Notes under the pieces: generated by a model
Seen by the model: only the letters and a program-made list of their open reading frames with translations
What the model was told of the DNA's origin: nothing
The model's database searches: none
Shown here: positions 32,471 to 42,948 of the stretch, one piece after another
How the letters are laid out: every line of letters starts with the position of its first letter
How positions within the stretch are numbered: the stretch's first letter is position 1
Position numbers and translations under genes: made by a program
From: Ahaetulla prasina
Taxonomy: Eukaryota; Chordata; Lepidosauria; Squamata; Colubridae
Direction: 5' to 3'
Length of the DNA stretch: 64,000 bases
Assembly: GCF_028640845.1 (NCBI RefSeq)
Contig: NC_080542.1
Location: 135,039,580 to 135,103,579 of the forward strand

Positions 32471-33074
32471 TTCATCAAGGCAACTAAAGAAAAACAAGCC
32501 AGCCAAAAACATAGGTCCACCTGCTTTATAATCTGATATTCCCTCAAAATAGTCAAGGCATGTAGATGTACACTCTGCATTGCTTTCCATCAAAGAGGGA
32601 GAAAAATGTCATTTCTTAACTGCCCTGGCTATAGCAATGCTGAATTAATGTTTCGATATGTGTGTTACACTCATGATGAACATTTAATCTTCCAGGTATA
32701 ATATTCAGTCAAGAAAAGTCATTTTATTTCCAGCTGAATAGGCATTCTATTGTACTGAGCCAGTCAAAGTTATTATTTGGCTCCTTGCCAAGATGTACAG
32801 TATGGAAAGGTCATATTTTTAATAGCTTTGTACTCCATAGTAATCACATTTGTAAGCCTCAAGAAATAAACTACTTGAATATATCAATGTGCATGTTTAA
32901 CCACTGCCGTGCTGCGTTTAATGTAGAGCGAAGTGTGAGGTTGTTCTTTCTTTGCTCTCGGGCTTTATACAGGAAGACATAGCCAGCTAATTGAAAGCTC
33001 ACAGCCACTAAAAAAATCATTCAGTGCAGCTCCTTCTTATGTATCCATGCTGCAGATACACAACCTATTGCCGA
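32471..33074. other. unique DNA, candidate conserved non-coding block
   Basis: Homogeneous AT-rich non-repetitive sequence without coding frame. The part 32690-33030 looks like ancient constrained DNA by composition only. Confidence 0.3.
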
Positions 33075-33148
33075 TACAGGTACAACCATTCATTTAGCAA
33101 CTGCTTGAAGGTACAACAGCACTGAAAAAAAGGGACTTATGAATAGAA

Positions 33149-34018
33149 CTTGTCCATATTTGCAGATGATACTAAGCGGGCAGGAATAGCCAGCACCCTA
33201 AATGACAGGCTCAAGATACAAATCGATCTTGAAAATCTTGAACACTTGAGCCCTATCTAACAAAATGAAATTCAACATAGAAAAAAGTAAGGTCTTACAG
33301 TTAGGTATAAAGAACAAAATTACACATACAAATTAGGTGAAATTTGGCTTAATAGCAGTAACTGTGAAAGGGATCTTGGACTCCTAGTGGACAATCAATA
33401 TGAGTCAGCAGTCTGTGGTGGCAGCCAAAAAAGCCAATGCAATCCTAAATTGCATTAACAGAGGAATTGAATCAAGATCACATGAGGAACTAATACCACT
33501 CTATAAAGCCTTAGTAAGACCACATTTAGAATACTGCATCCAGTTTTGGTCAACATAAAAAAGGAGGATGAGACTCCGGAAAGAGTTCAGAGAAGAGCAA
33601 CAAAGATTATTAGAGGGCTGGAAGCTAAAATATATGAAGAACGGTTGCAAGAACTGGCTAGACTAGTGAAGAGAAGGGTCAGGCATGACATGATAGCATT
33701 GTTCCAATATTTGAGGGGCTGTCACAGAGAAGAGAGGGTCAACTTATTTTTCAACGTACCTGAAGGCCAAACAAGGAAGAATGAATGGAAACTGATCAAG
33801 GAGAGATTCAGTCTGGAAATACAGAGAAATTTTCTGAGAACAATCAACTAGTGGAACAGTTTGGCTTCAAGAAGTTGTAGGTGCTCCATCCCTGGAGGTT
33901 TTCAAGAAAAGACTGGATACCCACTTGTCAGAAATGATATAGGATCTCCTGCTTGAGCAGGGGGTTGGATTAGATGACCTCCAAAGTCGTTTCCAGTTCT
34001 ATTCTATTCTATATGATT
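33149..34018 (+). mobile_element. CR1-type LINE 3' fragment (second family), ~870 bp
   Basis: Begins inside the reverse transcriptase at FADDTK (motif C), then LVRPHLEYC near 33518, VQRRATKIIRGLEAK near 33587, FQYLRGCHREERVNLF near 33703 and WKLIKERFSLEIQRNF near 33787. The end is 'gatgacctccaaagtcgtttcc' and 'ttctattctattct'. It has stops and frameshifts and is the longest copy of this family in the window. Confidence 0.85.
33546..33851 (+). pseudogene. CR1 reverse transcriptase C-terminal tail, open remnant
   Basis: Just over 100 codons remain open: ERVQRRATKIIRGLEAK, then YEERLQELARLVKRR and RNFLRTIN. This is the tail beyond the polymerase domain in CR1/jockey elements. It ends at a stop in place of the usual NxWN motif. 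Not functional. Confidence 0.75.
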
Positions 34019-34304
34019 GCAGCAGCATCCCACGATCCCATGATTAAAATTTGAGCACTTGGCAATTGGCATGTCTTTATAATGATTGCAGCATGCCTAA
34101 GTCGTGTGATCACCAACTGCAACCTTCCCAAATGGTTTCTGAGTCTATGTGGGAACCTTGATTAACATAACGCCCATATGATTTAGATTTTGAGAAACAA
34201 ATGGCAAGAAATCCAGGAAAATAGAAGAAAGGACTGGGGGGCTGGGAAGAGAGAAGACATATAGTATTTAAATCTTGGGTCTGGTATAAACATCATTCTA
34301 TTAT

Positions 34305-34510
34305 GTCCCTAAGGTGCTTTTTTCAAGAGGCAACTAGATTTTCTGAGTTTTTTAAAAAAGACTTCTTCAGCTTCTTGGAGGAGAAGCAAAACGTTTTCAA
34401 AGAAAAACCAGAAAGTCCAGGTGTCTCTTGAAAAAGCACCTTTGGGACAATCATGGCCTGGATGACTGAGAATCTCTGTAGACATTATTTTGTTTTTGTT
34501 TTCTTGCTGT
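34305..34510. mobile_element. palindromic Penelope-like repeat pair, family C
   Basis: The left arm 'aaggtgcttttttcaagagg..attttctgag..aagacttcttcag' is the reverse complement of the right arm, which continues 'cttcttggaggagaag..caaaacg..ttcaaagaaaaaccagaaagtcc..cttgaaaaagcaccttt'. The junction (34360-34375) falls inside the ribozyme: the left CUGAAGAAG abuts the right helix II, so neither core is complete. GAAA is AAAA on the right. Confidence 0.65.
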
Positions 34511-34852
34511 TGCATTTGGAAATAGAGGGTCTTCTATTAAAGTATTTATTTATAGCTTTTATGTTTGTACAGTGTCCAAAATCACAATGTGAGGAAGATG
34601 TGAAGTTTTTAAATGTGATATGTAAATAAAAATGTATATACATAAAATAACTGCTCAAGATTTTTTTACCACAGCTTTTGAACTGTGGTTTGAGTTTCTC
34701 GTAATAGATTTATTGTTGGGTCCAGTTTTATATAATTTTTATTAAAGATTACAAATCTAAAGATAAAAACTAAGAAGAACTAAGAATATTATAGGAAAAA
34801 ATAAAAAAGTACAGAGAAAGGTAAGTATATGTTTATTAAATTAAACATTAAA
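34511..34852. other. AT-rich non-coding DNA
   Basis: Nothing recognised. Confidence 0.4.
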
Positions 34853-35111
34853 GGGCCTCTGTGGCTCAGACTGGTAAGAGTCTGTTATTAACACAGCTGC
34901 CTGCAATTACTGCAGGTTCTAGTCCCAACAGGCCCAAGATTGACTCAGCCTTCCATCCTTTATAAGGTAGGTAAAATGAGGACCCAGATTGTTGGGGGCA
35001 ATAAGTTGACTTTGTATATAATATACAAATGGATGAAGACTATTGCTAACGTGTAAGCTGCCCTGAGTCGTCGGAGAAGGGCGGGATATAAATGCAAATA
35101 AATTTTTTTTT
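34853..35111 (+). mobile_element. tRNA-derived SINE with CR1-like tail
   Basis: Head 'gggcctctgtggctcagactggtaagagtctg', box-B-like 'ggttctagtccc', body 'gattgactcagccttccatcctttataaggtaggt', tail 'gccctgagtcgtcggagaagggcgggatataaatgcaaataaa'. Nearly full length. A reverse copy is at 5808-6075. Confidence 0.85.
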
Positions 35112-37136
35112 ATCCTGCCTTTATTTCTTTATAAGTAACTCAAAGCAGCAAACATACATGCTATTCTTTGCTACTCCTATTTTCCCCACAATATACATAC
35201 ACACATACATATTATATAAAGAAATAATTTCCCCTCCCTCTGGACAAGTACAAACAACTTCAGTAACTCATTACCTTCCTTCATATTTCAATAAAAGGTT
35301 TTTTTCCTCATCTTTTATCAATAGACAAATTATAAAATCTTATCATTCAGTCTTAATCAGCAAAAGTCCATTAAGAGCTATCAGGAATAACAATGTAAAT
35401 ATTTTAACCTTAATCAAATAAATCAGTTTTTATATTGGTTTCCTTTCAACCCAGTAATTTATCAAAAAATAAAGTAACCTTTCCCTAAAAATAAAGCAAA
35501 ATACATCTTTTTCTGTAACTTAGCGGTTATCTATAAATGAATCTTTAATACCTCACTTTTCCACAAGGGGATTTCCTGCAGTTAGTTTCAAAATCATCAC
35601 ATATATTTTTATAAAATGTTAAACAACCCACAGGAAATATTCTTTCAAGTCTATATGGTTCTTAATCCATTTCTAACTTTCCAAAATCAATGTTCGACTC
35701 ACTCTTTTGCTGTTTATTCAAAAATATTTTTTTAACTTTCGTAAAATATCTTTCGTCTAAGATGGAAGAAAACTTATCAAGTGTAATACAACTTGTTCTT
35801 CTGAAGATTCTTAAAATCCAGTGGGCAATTAACAAGCTATTTTCTAAGATGGTGATCCTGACCACTTCCATGCTCCTAAGACAAATTCAAGAAACCGATC
35901 TATTCACTGGTTCTTCTGAACACAACCATTGGCTTCCCTCTCCTTTTCAGTCTGCCATTGCTTAAGCGCAAGTTTCACAATTTCCTGTTGTGTCCTGAGG
36001 TCGTGAAGTAGAACAGTGTTGATGTGTGTTACCTACTCATTTTGTCTCCAAGCCAGAATCTATCATCGTAATTTGAATTTAGCAAGGAAATCATTGTTGG
36101 TTTGGCTCTAGTTTGTCTAGTTTGAAAAAACAAATGCAACTTATTAAACCAGAAATTAAAATGATGAATTAGAATGTCCTGTTTATTTTGTAACCAATAG
36201 ATGCAATCAATATATTGAATTAATTCATCAAATAAATAAATAGAAGTATTTATGAGTCTGAAACATTAACCCTAGTTCCAAAACCATTATTTTGTTATGA
36301 GTTATCAGGCTGCATAGTAGCTTAAATATGTTCAGGGCCTCCAAACAAAGTATAGATTAAATGATAATATTTTCTGATTATTGAAATAATTCATCGTCCA
36401 CTACCTTTACTATTTTCAAAACACTCAACGGTTTGTCAATGCAGGATATGTTTGATTGCAATTTCTCCCACATTTTTCTATTCATGGATGATTTTAGATT
36501 GTGTTAAATGTCCAGGAAATGGCAAGAATGCCAAAGCTAGAAGCAACCTGAAAAATTTAATGGAGGGAAACACTAACTCTTTCCACAGTAATTTGAACAG
36601 AAAATGGAAAAGAGATATTTCCTTCAGTATTTCAGCCAGCCAGAGGTCTTTGTAATTTTAGCTTGGCTTCTACGTTTGCAATTTTGTGGTAGCAGTTATT
36701 ATAAATTGGCTTTGAGTCAATGCTCAATCTGATTGGCTGCAAGATTTACTAAGGAATAGCACAATAGCTGGGAATTGAATGTCTGCCAAAGGCACTAATT
36801 AATGTCAATTGTATCGATGTTTTTTCCTGATATGGGCCTATGTCAGCCTTCAACAATAATGACAAGTTATCCTGTACACAGCAATATCTCTTAAGGTCCC
36901 TGGTCTCATTTGACCCAGCCAATCAAGGACTTAGGGAAGTCTGTCCTCTTTTTTTTTTTTAGTTTACTTTCCTTGAATTTTGATTGATATGCTAGATAGT
37001 GTTGGCCTTTATTGTTTGATTTCTTTGGGGCATGTGGGGAAGGACAAAGAAGATACAGTGCAGTATTTCCCAGGCCCTGCAGTGGCACAAAACTGAACAG
37101 AGTTTATAACACAGCACAGCATCTGTCCTTTGCAAT
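35112..37136. other. unique-looking AT-rich non-coding DNA
   Basis: No gene or repeat end can be supported in this 2-kb stretch. Confidence 0.4.
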
Positions 37137-37315
37137 ACAGGGTGTCCTCAATTTATGATCACAGTTGGAACCTGAATTTCTGTTACTAAGCAAGGTCATT
37201 TTTACACGGGTTCGATGATCATGGAGAAAATCCAGCTTCTCCCATTGACTTTATTTGGCCAAAGCTGGATGGGAAAGTCACAAAAGATGATCGTATGACC
37301 CTTCAGTTTTTGTGT
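37137..37315. mobile_element. MITE fragment, 'gtcctcaacttatgacc' family
   Basis: 'acagggtgtcctcaatttatgatcacagttggaacctgaatttctgttactaagcaaggtc', then 'ccattgacttt' and 'gatgatcgtatgacc'. Truncated at the right by CR1. Confidence 0.6.
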
Positions 37316-37344
37316 CTTCCCCCACCCCAACCTTGATAATTTCT

Positions 37345-37640
37345 TTAAAATGTCAAGTATGTCTAGTTTAATGAAAAGAAGGATTAAGAATGATATGATA
37401 CCAGTGATCCAATATTTGGGAGACTGCCATAGGGAAGTGGGAGTCAGTATATTCTCCAAAGAACCTGAAGGCGGAACAAGAAGTAATGGATGGAAACTAA
37501 CCAAGGAGATAAGTAATTTAGAACTAAGGAGAAATTTCCTGACAGTGAGAACAATTAACCAGTGGAACAACTTGCCTCCAGAAGTTGTAGCTGCTTCATT
37601 ACTGGAGATTTTGGTCATCAAAAATTTCCCTTTTTCCAAG
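37345..37640 (+). mobile_element. CR1-type LINE 3' fragment, second family
   Basis: Translates as SSLMKRRIKNDMIPVIQYL, then WKLTKEISNLELRRNFLTV and INQWNNLPPEVVAASLLE. One open remnant of about 100 codons. It ends without the usual 3' UTR. Confidence 0.75.
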
Positions 37641-37664
37641 CAGGTAGCTGCTGTTAAAAACTAA

Positions 37665-38014
37665 AATGTCTACCTCTTTAGCAACTCATTTTTAAGACAT
37701 TTGCTTTTATAGCAAATTGCCAATTGCAGTAAATATTCAAATTGGGTTGTAGCTTTTATAACAATATTCAGTCTTACCCAGTGATTCAGTTGGACCAAAG
37801 AGCTAATAATTGTGAAACTGATGAAGTGTAAGGTGAATTGTCCTTAGTTAAGAAATCATTCATCCTTTTTAAAAAAAATCTCCAAAATGATAGCCACAAT
37901 GAGTTTCAAACAGATTTCTTGGCATCTGCCAAAATCCCCGTCCTATAAGAGCTTTCCAATTCTTTTAATTTAAAAATGGATGAATAATAAGTATGATGCC
38001 AAGCATCAGTGTGG
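37665..38014. other. unique-looking non-coding DNA
   Basis: Nothing recognised. Confidence 0.4.
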
Positions 38015-38165
38015 AGTCCTTTCTCTGAGTTTGATTGCTTTCTTGAAGACATTTCATTCCCCAACTTGGTAAGATCTCTAGAAGATTTCCAGAAGATGTT
38101 ACTTAGTTAGGTAATGAAACATCTGCAACAAAACAGCCAAGTTTAGAGAGCATTAAGGACTCCAA
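38015..38165. mobile_element. decayed inverted Penelope-like repeat, family B
   Basis: Left arm 'tgctttcttgaagacatttcattcc' and right arm 'tacttagttaggtaatgaaacatctgcaacaaaacagccaag' are inverted versions of the family seen at 6652 and 51840. Confidence 0.55.
38090..38123 (+). ncRNA. decayed hammerhead-like core, family B
   Basis: CAGAAGA in place of CUGAUGA, helix II GUUACU/GGUAAU around UAGUUA, GAAA 38116-38119, CAUC. The invariant U4 is mutated, so it is inactive. Confidence 0.4.
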
Positions 38166-38519
38166 AGTTCAATCCTGAACTACAAATATTCACCTCTATT
38201 GGCACGAAACATCACTGTAACTTTGAAGCATGACTCCATGGTCCAGAAGGCCTCAGAGGCATTCCTACAAGCTAATGAGTGGCTGAAACTTTATTCTGGA
38301 TTTGTTTTTTTGTTAATGGTTGTCTTGTGATTGGTGGCACCCATCACTGTCAGTATATGATTTATGAGAATCCTCAAAACATATTCTCAAAATTCCAAAT
38401 ATATATCCACTGATTCTGACAGTCTGGAGATCCCATTACAGTACTTGGTCTGAGAAGGACTATCCAGAAGCACATTAGGGTTGAAAGATTATTATGTATG
38501 TATCTTTTCCCAACTTAAT
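38166..38519. other. unique-looking non-coding DNA
   Basis: Nothing recognised. Confidence 0.4.
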
Positions 38520-38900
38520 AGTACAATAAAATTTTGCAGAGTGACCAAGCTGCTTTCTCACTGGTGATAAATGTGGTGGGAGAGATAAGGCTGAATTTGC
38601 AGATCTTCAGCCAGACAGCTCCTAAATGGGAAAGGTAATCTCTGTCAGTTTTGAAGCCATTTAGGGCTTTCAAGATTAGTACCAACAATTTAAACTGCTT
38701 CCAGAAAACCACTAGTCCAGTTGTAGGAATTATTTGATGTCTGCCTTCTGCACCAGTTCAGCAGTCTAGCTGCTGCATTTTACTCCAGCCTCTTTTAAAC
38801 AGTAGCATCATGTTAAAATTATTGTAGTAGTTGAGATGGAATGTACTATAGAGTGAGCATCTTTTCTGCTAAATAGGGACATCATATATTCCTATTTCCT
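38520..38900 (-). mobile_element. decayed CR1 reverse-transcriptase fragment
   Basis: Minus-strand translation near 38650-38700 reads FKLLVLILKALNGFKTDRDYL, matching the FKVLVTIFKALHGIGPGYL segment of the long CR1 copy. The 3' part is lost. Confidence 0.55.
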
Positions 38901-39682
38901 CATGATATTAACCTTAGTTTGCTGTGCAAGGATTTTTTATTCATCTCAGTTTTCTGCTGTTAATAGAGAAGGAAGAATGCAGAGAAAATCTGGTTCTATA
39001 TTGTCCTGAAATTCTCAATAGAACATAGAAGATATATAAAAAATAAAACATCCCATTACAGCTTTAAACCCCACTTACAATTAATAACTAATTAATACTG
39101 GAATGAATAATTCTACTATGTTCTTTGCATGGGGTACAAGTTTAAAGATCTATCATTTGAAAAATCCACTAATTTGAATTTTAGCTGCCTATTTTCATAT
39201 TCAGATTTAAAGTTTACAATGAACATATTTGATGCTCTCTCTGAGTTTAATAATCTCTTCCATTGTTATGAATTTAAAGTTAGCTGCAATGCTTACGATT
39301 AAGGATGGCTATTTAGCCAGGATGAAAAAAAGTTCTGGTAACCCAATTAATTTACTTAAAAATGAACTAAGATGACTGAATGATATCGGAATATCCACTG
39401 ATTTTCTTTTTAAAATGTTTTTAAGTTGAACTGGGGATACGTCATTAGGAAGGCAGGTTGATTGTCTGTGAAAATGTATTAGTTAAGCTTGAAAGGAGAA
39501 GCTCAATGAGCATGAAATTCACAGTAACACAAGTTCACAGTTTGAATGTGTCAAACTGTAAAATGCTAATATCTTAGTATTTAGTGAACTTTCAGACACT
39601 TTTTGAAAAGTTAGGAATGGAATCAGAAGCTAGATTTCAGTTGTGGTTCTTAACCCACCATCTACCCCGCCCATTTTCTCTT
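38901..39682. other. unique-looking AT-rich non-coding DNA
   Basis: Nothing recognised. Confidence 0.4.
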
Positions 39683-39714
39683 CCTCCCTCTCTCTCTCTC
39701 TCTCTCCTCCCCCT
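39683..39714. repeat. (CT)n microsatellite
   Basis: About ten CT units within a pyrimidine-rich run. Confidence 0.85.
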
Positions 39715-39743
39715 CTCAACAATTGACCTTTATTTTTCAATTA

Positions 39744-39907
39744 TAAAGGTAAAGGTAAAGGTTCCCCTCACACATATGTGCTAGTTGTCGCCGATTCTAG
39801 GGAGCGGTGCGCATCTCTGTTTCAAAGCCGAATAGCCAGCGCTGTCCGAAGATGTCTCCGTGGTCTTGTGGCCGGCATGGCTCAACGCCAAAGGCGCACG
39901 GAATGCT
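39744..39907 (-). mobile_element. Sauria-type SINE, 3' part
   Basis: Tail 'aaaggtaaaggtaaaggttcccctcacacat', then 'tctgtttcaaagccgaatagccagcgctgtccgaagatg' and 'cggcatggctcaacgcc'. The tRNA-like head is absent, replaced at 39908 by a Penelope-like repeat. Confidence 0.85.
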
Positions 39908-40022
39908 GAGCTTGCTCCCAGAAGCACGAAGCTGAAGCCTGAAGATGACGACTGAGACTTCGTCGAAACGTCGCCAAGACACTTCCAATTTTACACGGGA
40001 GAAAACCCGAACAACCAAAGAC
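39908..40022 (+). mobile_element. Penelope-like terminal repeat, family A
   Basis: 'gaagcacgaagctgaagc', the hammerhead core, 'caagacacttccaattttacacgggag' and 'caaccaaagaccta'. Same as the right arm at 15951-16050. Confidence 0.7.
39939..39972 (+). ncRNA. hammerhead ribozyme core, family A
   Basis: CUGAAGA 39939-39945, one extra U, helix II GACGA/UCGUC closed around CUGAGACU, GAAA 39965-39968, CGUC with intact palindromic ACGU. Helix I can form two pairs (GC/GC). All invariant core bases are present. Confidence 0.65.
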
Positions 40023-40049
40023 CTATATCTATATCTATATCTATATCTA

Positions 40050-40100
<51 letters not shown>

Positions 40101-40101
40101 A
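40023..40101. repeat. (TATATC)n-(TATC)n microsatellite at a Penelope-like end
   Basis: Starts immediately after 'caaagaccta', the same terminus that abuts (TACA)n at 15781-15836. Confidence 0.9.
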
Positions 40102-40919
40102 TTGGCTACATATAAATATACTATAATAGGCCAATGATTTTATATATATTAATTATTGACTATTATAGGTCCTATACTATACTGACTTTATCTCTATGCT
40201 GCAGTGTAGATAGATTGGCAGATAGGCCCACACGCGAGTTGACGCCGCAGAAATTGTGAAATCATTTTTTTTCCTTTTTATTTCTGGTTGCATCCAAATA
40301 GTAGGCTAAGAACTTCTTCTGAATCTGACTCCTTTTTGTAAACAGAGTAACAAACTGGAAGGTTTTTCAAGAACAAATCTAGACTCTTAAGTAGATTGTA
40401 AGTGTCAAATTGCAGATTACAACTGTAAAAACAACATAATACTGCATTTCCAAGGTGTTGCTTTTACAATGGAAAGCAAAGCAACTTTATTAAGTGACCT
40501 TTCTTTCCCCACCCTAATTTTTTTGTCTGTTAGATAATTGTTGTTTGGGTGAGCTTTCTTTACAACAGTATAATCTGAAACACTATAAAGTCATTTTAAA
40601 GAACTGGTTTTAGGATGAATTAATTACAATTAAATCAACAGTGTAGACAACTACACCCAAATCATAGAATCAGTATTGATTCTATTGATGTACAATGGTT
40701 GTCTTGTGTAGCTTTTTCCTAACAATACTTTCTCCATCTCTCCAAAACCTCGTGATATATGCCATTCACTTAGCCTCTGTTGCTTCCTCGTGTTCCATTT
40801 TTTGAAGTTCTGACACATTTGTCTTCAGATGTACAAGCAAACTCCTATAAAAATAGTTACAGGATCCCAATGAAGCCAATCAAGAATTAAATTGAATTAG
40901 ATAATTGGCAAAAGCTCTG
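40102..40919. other. unique-looking AT-rich non-coding DNA
   Basis: Nothing recognised. Confidence 0.4.
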
Positions 40920-41380
40920 GGAAAGAAACTATTAATTGATGATGGCAACTATATATAAGGAAAACTTGTACAAAATGTTTTATAGGTGGCACCTACCACC
41001 AGCCAGATTAGCCAAAATGTTTAAAAGCATGTCTGCCAAATGTTGGAAATGTAATCAAAGTCTGGTACATATTATCACATGTGGTGGACATGTCCAAAAA
41101 AAATATTTAAAAAAATGGATGAAAATATATATGTGATTAGAAAAAATGTTAAGGCAGCATATAGACTATAAGCCAGAATTATTTTTGTTAGGCGTATTAT
41201 CAGAGAAATATGAAAAAGAGATTGTATATTTAATATTACATGTTTTGATAGGAGCAAAAATTGTATTTGCTAACACTGAAAAAATGAGAAACACCCACAG
41301 AAGAAGAAATAATTTAAAAAATATTAGACTGTGCAGAAGTGGATAGACTGACACTGAAGATAAAAGAAAAGGAAGATACA
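40920..41380 (+). mobile_element. L1 LINE ORF2 C-terminal fragment
   Basis: One frame reads LYKMFYRWHLPPARLAKMF then CWKCNQ (40963-41060). Another reads YKPELFLLGVLSEKYEKEI and LILHVLIGAKIVFA (41166-41280). These match the cysteine-containing C-terminal region of vertebrate L1 ORF2, in the order expected, broken by a frameshift between them. No polymerase domain remains. Confidence 0.75.
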
Positions 41381-41383
41381 GTG

Positions 41384-41720
41384 TCAGGCTTGGAAGCCAT
41401 ATTAACCCCAGAAGCTTCCACGCTACCACTTTCTTGTGCTTGGGAAAGTAGGAGGGAGGATCTAGTAGAGGGTTTGTAGTTAGACATAATAGCATTCTTC
41501 CATTCAGTCAAGGTCATGGTGTTTCTGCAGCTGAAGGAGGAGTGGTTGCATTGATGGCTCAAGTTGGGATAGATGGTGACTGGGCCATGTGATGGATTGA
41601 TGGGTGCAGTAGGCTATATTTGGGATTTTGATTTACTGAGGGAAAACCTGGAACTCTCAGATATGGGTTTTCCCAGATGTGCCAGTATACCTACTGAGAA
41701 AATGCCTGTCTCAGAGTTTT
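41384..41720 (-). mobile_element. internally deleted LTR, same family as 18004-18972
   Basis: The left part 'tgtcaggcttggaagccatatt' through 'actttcttgtgcttgggaaagtaggaggga' matches 18004-18180. It jumps to 'gggattttgatttactgagggaaaacctgg..' matching 18830-18890. The middle ~650 bp of the full LTR is missing. Confidence 0.75.
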
Positions 41721-42226
41721 TTATTTATTTATTTATTTTTTATTTTATTTATTAATTGCATTTGTATACCGCCCTTCTCCCGAAGGACTCAGGGTGGTTC
41801 ACAGCCAATTAAAAATACAATAAATACACATTAAAAACAGACTAAAATTTATATAAATAGTAGCCAAAATATTAAAAAACTAAATAATACAAAAACTAAA
41901 AGCCATTTAAAATTACTTATTCAGGCTTGCCCAGCTCGATGGAATAAGAGAGTCTTCAGCTCATGGCGGAAGGTCCGAAGGTCGGGGAGTTGGCGGAGCC
42001 CCGGAGGCAGCTCATTCCAGAGGGCAGGAGCCCCCACAGAGAAGGCCCTCCCCCTGGGGGTTGCCAGTCGACATTGTTTCACTGACGGCACCCCAAGGAG
42101 GCTCTCCCTGTGGGAGCGCACAGGTCGGTGGGAGGCTGTTTGTGGCAGTAGGCGGTCCCGTAAATAGCCCAGTCCTAAGCCATGGAGTGCTTTAAAGATG
42201 GTAACCAACACCTTGAATTTTAATTA
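41721..42226 (-). mobile_element. CR1 LINE 3' end
   Basis: Minus strand: an open frame of about 96 codons (MLVTIFKALHGLGLGYLRD, HRPVRSHRESLLGVPS, FSVGAPALWNELPPGLRQ) with its stop, the 3' UTR, terminal hairpin 'cttctcccgaaggactcaggg' and an (ATTT)n tail at 41720-41755. The copy is well preserved, with no frameshift in the remaining frame. Confidence 0.9.
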
Positions 42227-42872
42227 GAGTTGGGTTTTTCTGGAACACAGAATATTTTCAGACTTGGGACTTGTTTACCAATGGTTGGATAATAGAGGTA
42301 GAAACCAGAAGTTTAATATTGTTATGTAAACAAATTTGACTCAGACAGTACGCTGTTCACTAAGCACTTATTGCATATACAGGGAAAATATATAAATATT
42401 TTTTTTAAAAAAAAAGAATTATATTGAATTATATTACCTAATGTTATGACTTTGGAATGTTTTGTAACCTGGTCATGTTGTTGGCCTGCTCTTTCTCTGA
42501 ATCTATGCGTAAGATAGACAAGCTGATTTTATTTTTCCTGTGCTCATAGCGGGCAATTCTATAGGAAAGAGGCCTTATTAAAATAAATTACCAAGGATGG
42601 CAGTCACTTCTTTCTCTTACCATGTTGCATGTCTCTAGACCACACAGCTTGAGAGAAAATAGACAGTGCTATTAAATAGCTCCAAACACTGCCTTACCAA
42701 AGTAATGAGAAGGGCAGAGTTTATGCCAGCCAGCTGAATTGCCTTTAATTGCCTGCCTTTAAAGAGACTGATAGATTGAAGAAATAATGCAAGTGATATG
42801 TACTTAAACCAGACATAAAATCACCTAGTAATTCCCTAATTGCATTCATTTGTATGGCTGTGCCATCCCACA
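42227..42872. other. unique-looking non-coding DNA
   Basis: No gene. 42480-42760 is a clean non-repetitive block. Confidence 0.35.
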
Positions 42873-42874
42873 AA

Positions 42875-42946
<72 letters not shown>

Positions 42947-42948
42947 AA
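42873..42948. repeat. (GAAA)n microsatellite
   Basis: About 19 uninterrupted units. Lysine/glutamate-rich frames across it are artefacts. Confidence 0.95.

Larger units (their letters stand above)
33075..34185. mobile_element. MITE of the 'gtcctcaacttatgacc' family, split by CR1
   Basis: Left part 'ggtacaaccattcatttagcaactg..acagcactgaaaaaaagggactta' (33078-33147). Right part 'gcagcagcatcccacgatcccatgattaaaattt' onward (34019-34180). The family order continues across the CR1 insertion, so the MITE is older. Confidence 0.7.

Noticed and set aside
34853..35111. tRNA gene near the box-B-like 'ggttctagtccc'
   Set aside because: Part of a tRNA-derived SINE with a CR1-like tail.
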